Assembly (NCBI RefSeq): GCF_002906155.1 | Contig: NZ_MUJK01000004.1 | Span: 310,001 to 374,000, forward strand | Length of the DNA: 64,000 bases | Origin: Pseudomonas laurylsulfativorans | GTDB taxonomy: Bacteria; Pseudomonadota; Gammaproteobacteria; Pseudomonadales; Pseudomonadaceae | Reading direction: 5' to 3' | Shown here: positions 17,428 through 26,078 of the stretch, piece after piece | Position numbering within the stretch: position 1 is the first letter of the stretch | Layout of the letters: each line of letters begins with the position of its first letter | Translations under genes and position numbers: made by a program | The notes under the pieces: model-generated | Seen by the model: only the letters and a program-made list of their open reading frames with translations | Database searches by the model: none | Told to the model about the DNA's origin: nothing

Positions 17428-19278
17428 TTGAGACTTTCCAGGTTGTTCATCGCCGTTGCATCGGCAACGGCATTTTCCTGCGTTGCATTGGGCGCGACAC
17501 CCGCCGACACGGTCATGCGCAATGGCTACGTCTACACGGTCGATGGCCAGAATTCCGTGCAGCAGGCCATCGCCATTTCGGCCGGCAAGATCGTTTATGT
17601 CGGCAGCGATGCCGGGGTCGACGGCTACATCGGCAAGCAAACACAACTGATCGACCTCGCCGGGCGCATGCTGATGCCGGGCTTCGTCGACGCGCACATG
17701 CACCCGGGGGATGGCGGTCGCGCCATGACGTTGTGCGACCTGAAATACCAGACCATGACCCGCGCGCAGTTTCAGGCAAGCATCCAGGCCTGCCTCGATG
17801 CCGAAAAGGACAAGGGCCCGGACGTCTGGCTGGAAGTCGGCAGTTGGGATCGCATGGGCATGACCGGGCTCGACGGCGATGCCGACAAGTCGACCCTGGA
17901 CGCGCTCAAGACCAAGCGCCCGATCCAGGTGCGCTCCACCGACTTCCACACCGTGCTGACCAACTCTCGCGGCCTGGAACTGGCCGGGATCAACAAGAAC
18001 ACCGCCGATCCCGAAGACGGCAAATACCGCCGCGACAGCGCCGGCAACCCGAACGGTATCTGTGAAGATGGCGCCGCCGAGTCGCTGGCCGCCGTGGTGC
18101 CGCCTGCGACCGACGCAGAAAAACTCAACCAGATGCGAGCGGCCCTCGACGCCATGCGCCAGCAAGGCATCACCAGTTTCTTCGATGCGCTGGCGGGGCC
18201 GGAAAACGGCAAGGCCTTCACCACTCTGCAAAAGTCCGGCGAACTGACTGCCCGGGCCTTGCTGGCGATCAAGCTGGACCCGGCCGCCGCTGCCGCCGAC
18301 CCGGTGAAAACCATCGCCGAGGCCAAGGCCCTGGCCAGCACCTACGACCAGGGTGAAGTGAAGGTCGCGCCCGGCGTGAACATGCGCCACGTCAAACTGT
18401 TCATGGACGGCATCATCAACGCCCCGGCGGACACCGGCGCCATGTTGACCCCGTACCTGCACAACAGCGGCACCGACCAGGCGCCGAAGTGGACGCCGGG
18501 CAAGAACCTGGGCGAACTGTACTTCCCGCCACAAGTGCTCAATCCGCTGGTGCTGCAAGCGGTCAAGGCCGGTCTCGATCCGCACCTGCACGCCACTGGC
18601 GAACGCGCGGTGCGCGATGCACTGGACAGTGTCGCCTACGTGCGCAAGGAGCTGCCCGGACAAGACTTCCGCCCGGCCATCGCTCACGCCGAATCAGTCG
18701 ACCCTGCCGACTATTCACGCTTCAAGGCGCTGGACGTCACGGCCACCATGTCGTTCCAGTGGGCGCAGCAGGCACCGTCCACGGTTGACGGCACCAGTGA
18801 TCACCTCGGTGCCGAGCGATTCGAGCGCATGGAACCCTCGGGCAGCATCGCCCGTGCCGGTGGTCGCGTGGCGTTTGGCAGCGACTGGCCGGTCGATCCG
18901 CTGGATGAGTTCCTCGCGTTGAAAGTCGGCGTCACTCGTTCGGGCGATCCGACCAATCCGCACAGCTATGGGCCCAAGTATGCCGGGCGACTCAACACCG
19001 ATCCGGCGCTGTCGCGAGCCGAGGTGCTGCGCAGCATCACCCTCAGTTCCGCCGAACAGCTGAAGCTGGACGCGGTGCTGGGCTCGGTCGAAGTCGGCAA
19101 GTTGGCTGACCTGATCGTGCTCGACAAGAACTTCATGCAGGTGCCCGAGGAGGAACTGGGTCGCAATGACGTGCTGCTGACGTTGGTTGGCGGCAAGGTC
19201 GTGTGGGCCAAAACGCCGTTCCTCGGTTTTGCGCCAAACGTGGTTTCCCAGGCAGTTACTTCCCGATCCGCCCAATAA
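17428..19278 (+). CDS. Exported amidohydrolase (YtcJ/amidohydrolase-3 type), first copy
   Basis: About 616 residues with a signal peptide at residues 1-23 (LFIAVASATAFSCVALGA). Amidohydrolase-3 hallmarks: a composite beta-sandwich start MRNGYVYTVDG, the metal-binding MPGFVDAHMHPGDGG, a long TIM barrel with LDPHLHATGERAVRDAL, AIAHAESVDP, and the terminal GSDWPVDPLDEF plus GKLADLIVLDKNF. It hydrolyses an unknown amide or formamide in the periplasm. The start is a TTG at 17428 behind GTGAGG; no suitable ATG lies upstream of the signal peptide. The next gene is a homologue 18 bases downstream. Confidence 0.88.
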   Translation: MRLSRLFIAVASATAFSCVALGATPADTVMRNGYVYTVDGQNSVQQAIAISAGKIVYVGSDAGVDGYIGKQTQLIDLAGRMLMPGFVDAHMHPGDGGRAMTLCDLKYQTMTRAQFQASIQACLDAEKDKGPDVWLEVGSWDRMGMTGLDGDADKSTLDALKTKRPIQVRSTDFHTVLTNSRGLELAGINKNTADPEDGKYRRDSAGNPNGICEDGAAESLAAVVPPATDAEKLNQMRAALDAMRQQGITSFFDALAGPENGKAFTTLQKSGELTARALLAIKLDPAAAAADPVKTIAEAKALASTYDQGEVKVAPGVNMRHVKLFMDGIINAPADTGAMLTPYLHNSGTDQAPKWTPGKNLGELYFPPQVLNPLVLQAVKAGLDPHLHATGERAVRDALDSVAYVRKELPGQDFRPAIAHAESVDPADYSRFKALDVTATMSFQWAQQAPSTVDGTSDHLGAERFERMEPSGSIARAGGRVAFGSDWPVDPLDEFLALKVGVTRSGDPTNPHSYGPKYAGRLNTDPALSRAEVLRSITLSSAEQLKLDAVLGSVEVGKLADLIVLDKNFMQVPEEELGRNDVLLTLVGGKVVWAKTPFLGFAPNVVSQAVTSRSAQ

Positions 19279-19296
19279 AAACTAGAGAGCGTTCCG

Positions 19297-21036
19297 ATGC
19301 GATTCATTCCAAACCTGTTGGCCGCCGCGCTGGCATTGTCCTCGGTACAAGCGATGGCCGCCGCTGACCTGGTGTTGTTCAACGGCAAAGTGTTCACCGC
19401 CGAACCCGGCCAGGCGCTGGTGCAGGCTGTTGCGGTGCAAGACGGCAAGATCCTGAAAGTGGGCAGCGATGCCGAAATCAATGCCCTGGCCGACGCCAAG
19501 ACCCAGCGAATCGACCTGGCGGGCAAGGTATTGATGCCAGGCATGATCGACACCCACAGCCACCCGGTGGTGGGTGCGTTCGACAGCATGAAGGCCAACC
19601 TGCTGGACGAGGTCAAACCCTTGCCGGAACTGGAGCAATGGTTGATCGAAGAAGACAACGCCGGGCGTGCCCGGGCCGGTGATGTGATCAGCGTGGCCGG
19701 GGTCAGTTCGGCCTACTGGGAGAAAAGCCGTGAGCTGGGCAAGGTGTTCAACCAGGGCCGCTGGGCGGATCAACCAATTGTCTTCAGCGGCATCGACGGC
19801 CACACCGGTTGGGCCAACAACGCGATGCTCAAACGCTTGAACATCGACTCGGCACTGGTGAAAAGCCTGCCGGAAAAAGAGCGCGGCTACATCGGCCATG
19901 AAGCGGACTTCACCCCTAACGGCTACTTTGCCGAGTCCCGCTGGGACGTGGTGCGCAACGGTATTCCGGCGCCGAGCCCGGAGGCCATGCTCAAGGCCGC
20001 TCGCGAGGCGGTGAAGATCAACAATCAATTCGGCGTCACCGCCTGGATGGACGCGGCGGCGAACGGCGGCAGCGAAGATTCGCTGTTCGATTTCCATGCC
20101 ACTGCGGAAAGTGTCGGCGTGCTGCCGCTGTACAAGGAACTGGCGCAGAACGGCGAACTCAGTGCCCACGTCGCCGCGTTGATGGTCACCAATCCGAAGA
20201 GCAAACCCGCCGACCTGGAAGTGATCGCCACGGTGATGAAGCAATTCGAGGGCGTGCCCAACCTGACGTTCCCCGGCATCAAGGTGTTTGTCGACGGCAT
20301 TCTCGAATTCCCCGGGCAAACAGCGGCGGTTGTCGTGCCGTACAAGAACAGCCACAAGAACGGCCAATTGCTGACCGACCCGGCGCACTTCGGCGAACTG
20401 GTGGTGGCGGCGGAAAAACGCGGCTGGATCGTGCATATGCATGCCGTCGGCGACCGCGCGGTGCGTGAAGCGCTCAATGGCGTGGCCTATGCGCGCAAGC
20501 TCAGCCCGACGCCCGTGCCGCACAGCATCGCGCACTTGCAACTGGTCAATCCCAAGGAGTTTCCGCGCTTCAAGCAACTGGGCGTGATCGCCTCGATGCA
20601 ACTGCTGTGGGCCACCGGCGAGTCCTACACCGTCGAGCTGGTCAAGCCTTACATCAGTGCCTTTGCCTACGGTTACCAGTATCCCGCGCGGTCCTTGCAT
20701 AACGCCGGCGCGACAATTGCCGGTGGCAGCGACTGGCCGGTGTCGAGCGCCAATCCGTTCAACGCCATTGCCCAGGCCAGCACGCGCAAAGGCCCCTTGG
20801 GCGTGCTCAATGCCAAGGAAAGCATCGACCGCCAGACCATGTTCTATGCCTACACCCTCAACGCGGCGAAAACCCTGCGCCTGGACAAGCAGATCGGTTC
20901 GCTGGCACCGGGCAAGCAGGCTGACCTGATCATCCTCGACCGCGATGTGTTCAAGGTCAGCGATGACGAACTGTTCGAAACCAAAGTCCTGAACACCTTC
21001 TTCGCCGGCAAGCAGGTCTACGCCCCCGCGTCCTGA
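19297..21036 (+). CDS. Exported amidohydrolase (YtcJ/amidohydrolase-3 type), second copy
   Basis: A 579-residue homologue of the preceding gene, with signal peptide MRFIPNLLAAALALSSVQAMA. Metal-site motifs: MPGMIDTHSHPVVG, GWIVHMHAVGDRAVREAL, SIAHLQLVNP, and GGSDWPVSSANPF; the C-terminal LAPGKQADLIILDRDVF strand is complete. It is co-transcribed with the first copy (18-base gap). The paired exported enzymes, the porin and the permease that follow suggest periplasmic hydrolysis of a compound followed by uptake of a nitrogenous product. Confidence 0.88.
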   Translation: MRFIPNLLAAALALSSVQAMAAADLVLFNGKVFTAEPGQALVQAVAVQDGKILKVGSDAEINALADAKTQRIDLAGKVLMPGMIDTHSHPVVGAFDSMKANLLDEVKPLPELEQWLIEEDNAGRARAGDVISVAGVSSAYWEKSRELGKVFNQGRWADQPIVFSGIDGHTGWANNAMLKRLNIDSALVKSLPEKERGYIGHEADFTPNGYFAESRWDVVRNGIPAPSPEAMLKAAREAVKINNQFGVTAWMDAAANGGSEDSLFDFHATAESVGVLPLYKELAQNGELSAHVAALMVTNPKSKPADLEVIATVMKQFEGVPNLTFPGIKVFVDGILEFPGQTAAVVVPYKNSHKNGQLLTDPAHFGELVVAAEKRGWIVHMHAVGDRAVREALNGVAYARKLSPTPVPHSIAHLQLVNPKEFPRFKQLGVIASMQLLWATGESYTVELVKPYISAFAYGYQYPARSLHNAGATIAGGSDWPVSSANPFNAIAQASTRKGPLGVLNAKESIDRQTMFYAYTLNAAKTLRLDKQIGSLAPGKQADLIILDRDVFKVSDDELFETKVLNTFFAGKQVYAPAS

Positions 21037-21071
21037 CCTGCGTACATCCGACCCACGTAATCAACGGCCAG

Positions 21072-21090
21072 CCCCTCGTAACGCGAGGGG
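21072..21090 (+). other. Intercistronic hairpin
   Basis: CCCCTCG-TAACG-CGAGGGG is a perfect 7-bp stem with a 5-base loop, 36 bases after the amidohydrolase stop and 56 bases before the porin start. No T-run follows, so partial termination or mRNA stabilisation is more likely than full termination. Confidence 0.55.
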
Positions 21091-21145
21091 TGTGGCATCG
21101 CCATGCCTGAAATTCCCCCGTACGCCATAACAACAAGAGAACTGT

Positions 21146-21886
21146 ATGAACGCATTTTCAGCATTGACCCTCGCCGCACTGGCACTGGCCCCCCTGACCA
21201 GCCAGGCCCTGACCCTCAACGATGATTTCAGCCTGGACATGACCCTGGGCGTCGTCAGCGATTACCGCACCCGGGGCATCTCGCAGACCCTGGGCGATCC
21301 GGCGGTGCAGGGCGGCGCAACGCTGTTGCACAGCAGCGGCCTGTACATCGGTGCCTGGACCTCCAACGTCGATTTCGGCGGCGGCTTTGACACCCGGCAG
21401 GAGCTTGAGTACTACGCCGGTTACTACTGGCAGGCCACGGACGCGATCAGCCTGGACCTGGGCTACATCAAGTACGACTACCCGAAAAATTCCGAATTCA
21501 ACCTGAGCGAAATCTACGCCGTTCTCGACCTGTACGGCGTGAAGCTGGGTGCCTCTTACTCCAAGGACACGCCGAACTTCTTCGGCGAGGACCAGGACAC
21601 CCTTTACACCTACCTGGGCTACACAATCGATTTGCCGGCCGAAGTCGGCCTGGACCTGCGCTTTGGGCGCAACGATGTGAATGACCCCGCGTTCTGGTCC
21701 GCCAGTGGTGATAACCGCGAGTCTTACTACGAGTGGGAAGCCAAGCTGACTCGTGACTTCGTCGGCGTGACCTGGGGGCTGAGCTATGTCGACACCGACT
21801 TGTCGAAAAGCGAGTGCAGCAGTTGGTACGGCTATGACGACCTCTGCTCGGCGACGGTTGTAGCCAGCGCCACCAAGACCTTTTAA
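21146..21886 (+). CDS. TorF-family putative outer-membrane porin
   Basis: A 246-residue outer-membrane beta-barrel of the TIGR02001/TorF type. Signal peptide at residues 1-21 ends SQA. The mature part has alternating strands rich in tyrosine and tryptophan, the family-typical opening LDMTLGVVSDYRTRGISQT, and an aromatic C-terminus (VVASATKTF) required for BAM recognition. It probably lets substrate of the exported amidohydrolases cross the outer membrane. Located between these enzymes and a second NCS1 permease on the same strand. Confidence 0.82.
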   Translation: MNAFSALTLAALALAPLTSQALTLNDDFSLDMTLGVVSDYRTRGISQTLGDPAVQGGATLLHSSGLYIGAWTSNVDFGGGFDTRQELEYYAGYYWQATDAISLDLGYIKYDYPKNSEFNLSEIYAVLDLYGVKLGASYSKDTPNFFGEDQDTLYTYLGYTIDLPAEVGLDLRFGRNDVNDPAFWSASGDNRESYYEWEAKLTRDFVGVTWGLSYVDTDLSKSECSSWYGYDDLCSATVVASATKTF

Positions 21887-21932
21887 TTTCCGTCCCTGAC
21901 AACAAAAACAGTTCCTCAAAGGAAACAACGCC

Positions 21933-23321
21933 ATGAGTGCGCAACGCAGTCCCCTGATCGAGACTCGCTCGATCGATTTCATTCCCGAGTCTGAGCGTCA
22001 CGGTAGTCTCTATAGCCAGTTCACCCTGTGGCTCGGCGCCAACCTGCAGATCACCGCCATCGTCACCGGCGCCCTTGCCGTGGTACTGGGCGGCGATGTG
22101 TTCTGGTCGCTGATTGGCTTACTGATCGGGCAGGTGCTGGGCGGTGCCGTGGTGGCGCTGCACGCGGCGCAAGGGCCGAAGCTCGGGCTGCCGCAAATGA
22201 TCTCCAGCCGAGTGCAATTCGGGGTGTATGGCGCGGCAATCCCGATTGTCCTGGTGTGCCTGATGTACCTCGGTTTCAGCGCCACCGGCGCGGTGCTGTC
22301 GGGGCAGGCGATTGCGCAATTGATCAGCGTCAGCGACAGCGCCGGCATCCTGATTTTCGCCGCGTGCATCGCGTTCCTGACGATCTTCGGTTATCGGGTG
22401 ATTCACCTGGTCGGGCGGGTGACCAGCGTGCTGGGCATCATCGCGTTCGCGTACTTGTTCACCCGGTTGATGACCCTCAACGACATCGGCCTGCTGCTCG
22501 ACAATCGTCATTTCGCCTGGAGCACCTTCCTGCTGGCAGTGTCCCTTTCCGCGTCTTGGCAGATCGCCTTCGGCCCTTACGTGGCGGACTACTCGCGCTA
22601 CCTGCCGAGCAAGACCTCATCGTGGAAAACCTTCGCCGCCGTGGGCCTGGGCACAGTGCTGGGGGCTCAGGCATCGATGGTGCTGGGCGTGTTCGCCGCC
22701 GCACTGGCCGGGGCGAATTTCCGAGGTCATGAAGTGGCGACCATTGTTGGCCTGGGCAGCACCGGGGTGATTGCGTCCTTGCTGTACCTGAGCATTGTCT
22801 TCGGCAAGGTCACGGTGTCCACCCTCAACGCCTACGGCAGTTTCATGTGCATCGCCACCATCATCAGTGGCTTTCGTCGTCGCCTGGAAATCACCGCCCG
22901 CCAGCGCATGCTGTTTGTGCTGCTGATTGTCGCGGCGTCCACCACGCTGGCGTTGCTGGGGCAGTACTCGTTCCTCAACTCGTTCAAGTACTTCATCCTG
23001 TTTTTGCTGACGTTTTTCACCCCGTGGAGCGCGATCAACCTGGTGGATTACTACTTCATCAACAAGGAGCGCTATGACATCCCGGCACTGTCCGACCCGA
23101 GCGGGCGCTACGGTCGCTGGAACGTGCTGGGGATCAGCGTCTATGTGATCGGCGTGCTGATCCAATTGCCATTTGTCGACACCCATTTCTACTCCGGGCC
23201 GATGGTTGCGCAACTGGGCGGGGTAGATATTTCCTGGATCGTCGGGCTGCTGGTGCCGGGGGTGATCTATTACGCGCTGGCCAAGCCGTCGATGAGTGGC
23301 GTGGTGGTTGAGCGGGGTTAA
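21933..23321 (+). CDS. NCS1-family transporter, block A second copy
   Basis: A 462-residue cytosine/purine-permease-like membrane protein with about 12 hydrophobic segments. It shares the [15 protein letters not shown] opening and GLPQMISSRVQFGVYG with the other two NCS1 proteins but is the most divergent of the three (LTLWLGANLQITAIVTGAL replaces the FWFLGNF block), so it probably carries a different substrate. It is 46 bases after the porin and likely in the same operon. Confidence 0.9.
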   Translation: MSAQRSPLIETRSIDFIPESERHGSLYSQFTLWLGANLQITAIVTGALAVVLGGDVFWSLIGLLIGQVLGGAVVALHAAQGPKLGLPQMISSRVQFGVYGAAIPIVLVCLMYLGFSATGAVLSGQAIAQLISVSDSAGILIFAACIAFLTIFGYRVIHLVGRVTSVLGIIAFAYLFTRLMTLNDIGLLLDNRHFAWSTFLLAVSLSASWQIAFGPYVADYSRYLPSKTSSWKTFAAVGLGTVLGAQASMVLGVFAAALAGANFRGHEVATIVGLGSTGVIASLLYLSIVFGKVTVSTLNAYGSFMCIATIISGFRRRLEITARQRMLFVLLIVAASTTLALLGQYSFLNSFKYFILFLLTFFTPWSAINLVDYYFINKERYDIPALSDPSGRYGRWNVLGISVYVIGVLIQLPFVDTHFYSGPMVAQLGGVDISWIVGLLVPGVIYYALAKPSMSGVVVERG

Positions 23322-23330
23322 TGCCCGCAC

Positions 23331-23457
23331 CTGTGGCGAGCGAGCTTTTGTGGCGAGGGAGCTTGCCCCCGTTGGGGCGCGAAGCGGCCCTAAAAGATGG
23401 GCCTGCTGCGCAGTCCAACGGGGCGATGCGGCGTTCCGGCAAGCCCCCTCGCCACAG
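23331..23457. repeat. REP pair with an extra partial arm, GTGGCGAG type
   Basis: A full GTGGCGAGGGAGCTTGCCCCC arm (23349 on) and its complement (to 23457) enclose about 65 bases. A truncated copy (CTGTGGCGAGCGAGCTTTT, 23331-23349) stands directly before the left arm, as if one arm was partly duplicated. Located between convergent genes. Confidence 0.75.
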
Positions 23458-23459
23458 GG

Positions 23460-24176
23460 TTAGCGCTCAGGCAACTTCCAACGCTCACGCAACTGCTCGT
23501 ACTGCGCTTGCGGCAGTTGCACCAGCACCGGGGATTTGCCCGGGTCCAGCCAGTTGAACAGCCGTGCGATGTTCGCCGGTTCCATGGCCGTACAGCCACG
23601 GGTCGGCGCGGTGGGGCCGCGCCAGATGTGGAAGAAAATGCACGAGCCGGCAGATGGAGAGGCCGGTGTGTTGTGCTGAATGACAATGCCTTGGCGGTAC
23701 AGCTCATCCGTGCGGCGCATCCGTTCGGAGCTGCTCCAGTCTTTGTCGACGACGGCTCCGTCGACCAGTTCGTTGTAGCGTGCCGAGTCGCTGTCATCCA
23801 CGCATTCGATGGTCGGCGTCAACGGTAGATAAGGCAGGAGGGTTTCGGCCGAAGGCTCATAACCGAACGCCGTTCCCAGCTTGAACATCCCGGCCGGCGC
23901 CTTGCCATCGCCTTCCTGTTTGACCGGTCCTTCAGGTTGCCCGATATCGAGCAGCCCCTTGCCCCAACCCATGCCGTTCTTGCCCAGCACCACGGCAAAC
24001 GGCGCTTCGAATTTTTCAAAGGTCTTGCCGCGCCGTTCATAGCGCTGGGCTGTGGCCTGAATGGCATCCCAACTGTTGCTGGTGACCACGATCAGTTGGT
24101 CGCTGCCGTCGAGTCCCTGGGCCATTGCGACCAGTGGAAAAAACGCGACCAACAGGGTCTTGAGCAGAATGTTCAT
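23460..24176 (-). CDS. L,D-transpeptidase family protein (YkuD-like, exported)
   Basis: A 238-residue exported protein with signal peptide MNILLKTLLVAFFPLVAMA. The YkuD-type catalytic region is seen as FFHIWRGPTAPTRGCTAM, where histidine and cysteine form the active site. Such enzymes make L,D-crosslinks in peptidoglycan or attach lipoproteins; some relatives are only L,D-carboxypeptidases. ATG at 24176 overlaps the stop of the VanX-like gene as ATGA, so the two are translationally coupled and probably act on the same cell-wall peptides. Confidence 0.85.
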   Translation of the reverse strand: MNILLKTLLVAFFPLVAMAQGLDGSDQLIVVTSNSWDAIQATAQRYERRGKTFEKFEAPFAVVLGKNGMGWGKGLLDIGQPEGPVKQEGDGKAPAGMFKLGTAFGYEPSAETLLPYLPLTPTIECVDDSDSARYNELVDGAVVDKDWSSSERMRRTDELYRQGIVIQHNTPASPSAGSCIFFHIWRGPTAPTRGCTAMEPANIARLFNWLDPGKSPVLVQLPQAQYEQLRERWKLPER

Positions 24177-24931
24177 GGCGCCGACGGTGTAACGGGGAAA
24201 TCCATGACGTCCGGCTTCTGCGCATTCCCGCTGTACGTGAAGTGCCACCACTCGGCCGAATAACCTACAAAGCCTTCCTTGGCCATGGCATGGGTAAGCC
24301 GCTGGCGATTGGCTTTGGCCGTGGCGTTGATCAGCGCCGAGTCGGTGTGCGCCCGCTCATCGAAGCAATCGAAACCGGTGCCCATGTCGAGGGCACCGTC
24401 GCGCCAGCGCTGGCCGTAAGGGGCGGTGCAATCCACTGGCGTGGCCGAAGGTGTCCAGGTGTCGGCGGGCAGGGCGTCGGGGCTGGTCAGGGTCAGGTCG
24501 ACGGTGTTGCCCCGGGAATGATTGGACACCCGGGCCACATAACCCAGGCGCCAGAAGTCCTGCTTGTCGACCCGTGGATAGAACTCGGTCTTGAGCGGGT
24601 CGCCGGGTTCGCTGGCGAATCGGCCCATGTCCGCCACCGCGCGGGTCGGGCGATAGCAATCGAATACCTTCAAACCGTAGCCCTCGGCCTTGAGTGCCAT
24701 TTGCACCCGGGCCAGGGCGCTGGCTGCATCCGCCGACAGCAGACATTCTGCCGCCTTGTAGCCGTCGAGCGGGTGCCCGGTGAAGTTGTGGGCGCTGGCG
24801 TAGCGGATGTCCTGCTCGATGCCCGGGTCGACGCTGCGCACATACACCATGTGCCCGGGTTTCGACTCGGCGGCCATGCACGGCAGGGCAAGACTCAGGT
24901 ACAGCATCAACAGGCAGGGTGAACGCGACAT
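24173..24931 (-). CDS. ddpX: D-alanyl-D-alanine dipeptidase (VanX/DdpX family, exported)
   Basis: A 252-residue M15D zinc dipeptidase that splits D-Ala-D-Ala. The signal peptide (CLLMLYLSLALPCMA) argues for a periplasmic enzyme, recycling wall dipeptide, not a cytoplasmic VanX for vancomycin resistance. Zinc-site motifs: HSRGNTVDLTL (His and Asp ligands) and EWWHF (catalytic Glu, His ligand); the active-site arginine is in VFDCYRPTRAV. ATG at 24931 is preferred because GGAG precedes it; 24946 is an alternative. It lies 30 bases after lipA and overlaps the L,D-transpeptidase. Confidence 0.88.
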   Translation of the reverse strand: MSRSPCLLMLYLSLALPCMAAESKPGHMVYVRSVDPGIEQDIRYASAHNFTGHPLDGYKAAECLLSADAASALARVQMALKAEGYGLKVFDCYRPTRAVADMGRFASEPGDPLKTEFYPRVDKQDFWRLGYVARVSNHSRGNTVDLTLTSPDALPADTWTPSATPVDCTAPYGQRWRDGALDMGTGFDCFDERAHTDSALINATAKANRQRLTHAMAKEGFVGYSAEWWHFTYSGNAQKPDVMDFPVTPSAP

Positions 24932-24961
24932 CGGGAACGGCTCCATGCATGACCAGTCGAC

Positions 24962-25936
24962 TCATGATGGCTTGAAACCGTCCGTACCTCCATGAAGTTG
25001 TTGATCGGCGTGATAGGACGAACGCACCAGTGGGCCGGATGCCACGTTCTTGAAGCCCATGCGCGTACCTTCCTCGGCGAACCAGGCAAAGGTGTCCGGG
25101 TGCACGAAGCGCTGCACCGGCAAGTGACTGCGCGAGGGTTGCAGGTATTGGCCGAGGGTCAGCATGTCGATGTCGTGCTCGCGCATGCGCTGCATGACCT
25201 CGATGACTTCCTCGTTGGTTTCGCCCAGGCCCAGCATCAGGCCGGATTTGGTCGGCACACGGGGCACCGATTGCTTGAATTTCTGCAGCAGGTCCAGCGA
25301 CCACTCGAAGTCCGACCCCGGCCGCGCGGCCTTGTACAGGCGCGGTACGGTTTCCAGGTTGTGGTTGAACACATCGGGCGGTTCAGTGGCGGTGATCGCC
25401 AGGGCCACGTCCATGCGTCCGCGATAATCCGGCACCAGGGTTTCCAGTTGAATGCCGGGGGACAGCTTGCGGATCTCACGCAAGCAATCGACAAAGTGTT
25501 GGGCGCCACCGTCGCGCAAATCGTCGCGGTCTACCGAGGTGATCACCACGTATTTCAGGCGCAGCTCGGCGATGGCCACGGCGAGGTTCATCGGCTCGTT
25601 TGCGTCCAGCGGTTTGGGCCGGCCATGGCCGACATCGCAGAACGGACAGCGCCGGGTGCAGATGTCGCCCATGATCATGAAGGTCGCCGTGCCACCGGAA
25701 AAACATTCACCAAGGTTCGGGCACGAGGCTTCTTCACAGACGCTGTGCAGCTTGTGCTTGCGCAGCAGTTGCTTGATCCGCTCGACCTCGGGAGAGATCG
25801 GCATGCGCACGCGAATCCAGTCGGGTTTGCGCGGGAATTCATCCGTGGGAATGATCTTCACCGGAATCCGCGCGACTTTTTCCGCGCCGCGCAGTTTGGT
25901 GCCGACCTCTACTTTGGCCGGGTTAATGGCATTCAT
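24962..25936 (-). CDS. lipA: Lipoyl synthase (likely second copy, in the glycine cluster)
   Basis: Radical-SAM enzyme that inserts two sulfurs into octanoyl groups on H protein and other lipoyl domains. The auxiliary cluster motif [12 protein letters not shown] and the radical-SAM motif CTRRCPFC are both intact; the C-terminal RSSYHAD carries the conserved serine. 324 residues from the ATG at 25936 (AAGGAA seven bases upstream); an open frame to 26221 runs through a REP pair and is not coding. Pseudomonads normally have lipA beside lipB, so this gcvH-linked copy is probably dedicated to the neighbouring H protein. Confidence 0.95.
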   Translation of the reverse strand: MNAINPAKVEVGTKLRGAEKVARIPVKIIPTDEFPRKPDWIRVRMPISPEVERIKQLLRKHKLHSVCEEASCPNLGECFSGGTATFMIMGDICTRRCPFCDVGHGRPKPLDANEPMNLAVAIAELRLKYVVITSVDRDDLRDGGAQHFVDCLREIRKLSPGIQLETLVPDYRGRMDVALAITATEPPDVFNHNLETVPRLYKAARPGSDFEWSLDLLQKFKQSVPRVPTKSGLMLGLGETNEEVIEVMQRMREHDIDMLTLGQYLQPSRSHLPVQRFVHPDTFAWFAEEGTRMGFKNVASGPLVRSSYHADQQLHGGTDGFKPS

Positions 25937-25957
25937 CGTTATTTCCTTGTGCACAGA

Positions 25958-26061
25958 CCTGTAGGAGCGAGCTTGCTCGCGATGGTCGCCAACGATTACG
26001 CGCGCATTCAGGATTAACGCGGTGTCTTTGGGTTCTTCGCGAGCAAGCTCGCTCCTACAGG
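25958..26061. repeat. REP/REPIN inside the glyA-lipA gap
   Basis: CTGTAGGAGCGAGCTTGCTC and its complement face each other around about 60 bases containing a degenerate ATTACGCG spacer motif. It interrupts the otherwise continuous gcvH-glyA-lipA operon and could lower expression of downstream genes. Confidence 0.85.
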
Positions 26062-26078
26062 GGGTTTGTGTTGTGTGG

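Noticed and set aside
24173..24931. Vancomycin-resistance VanX
   Set aside because: It has a signal peptide and no vanH/vanA ligase genes, so a periplasmic recycling role is more likely.
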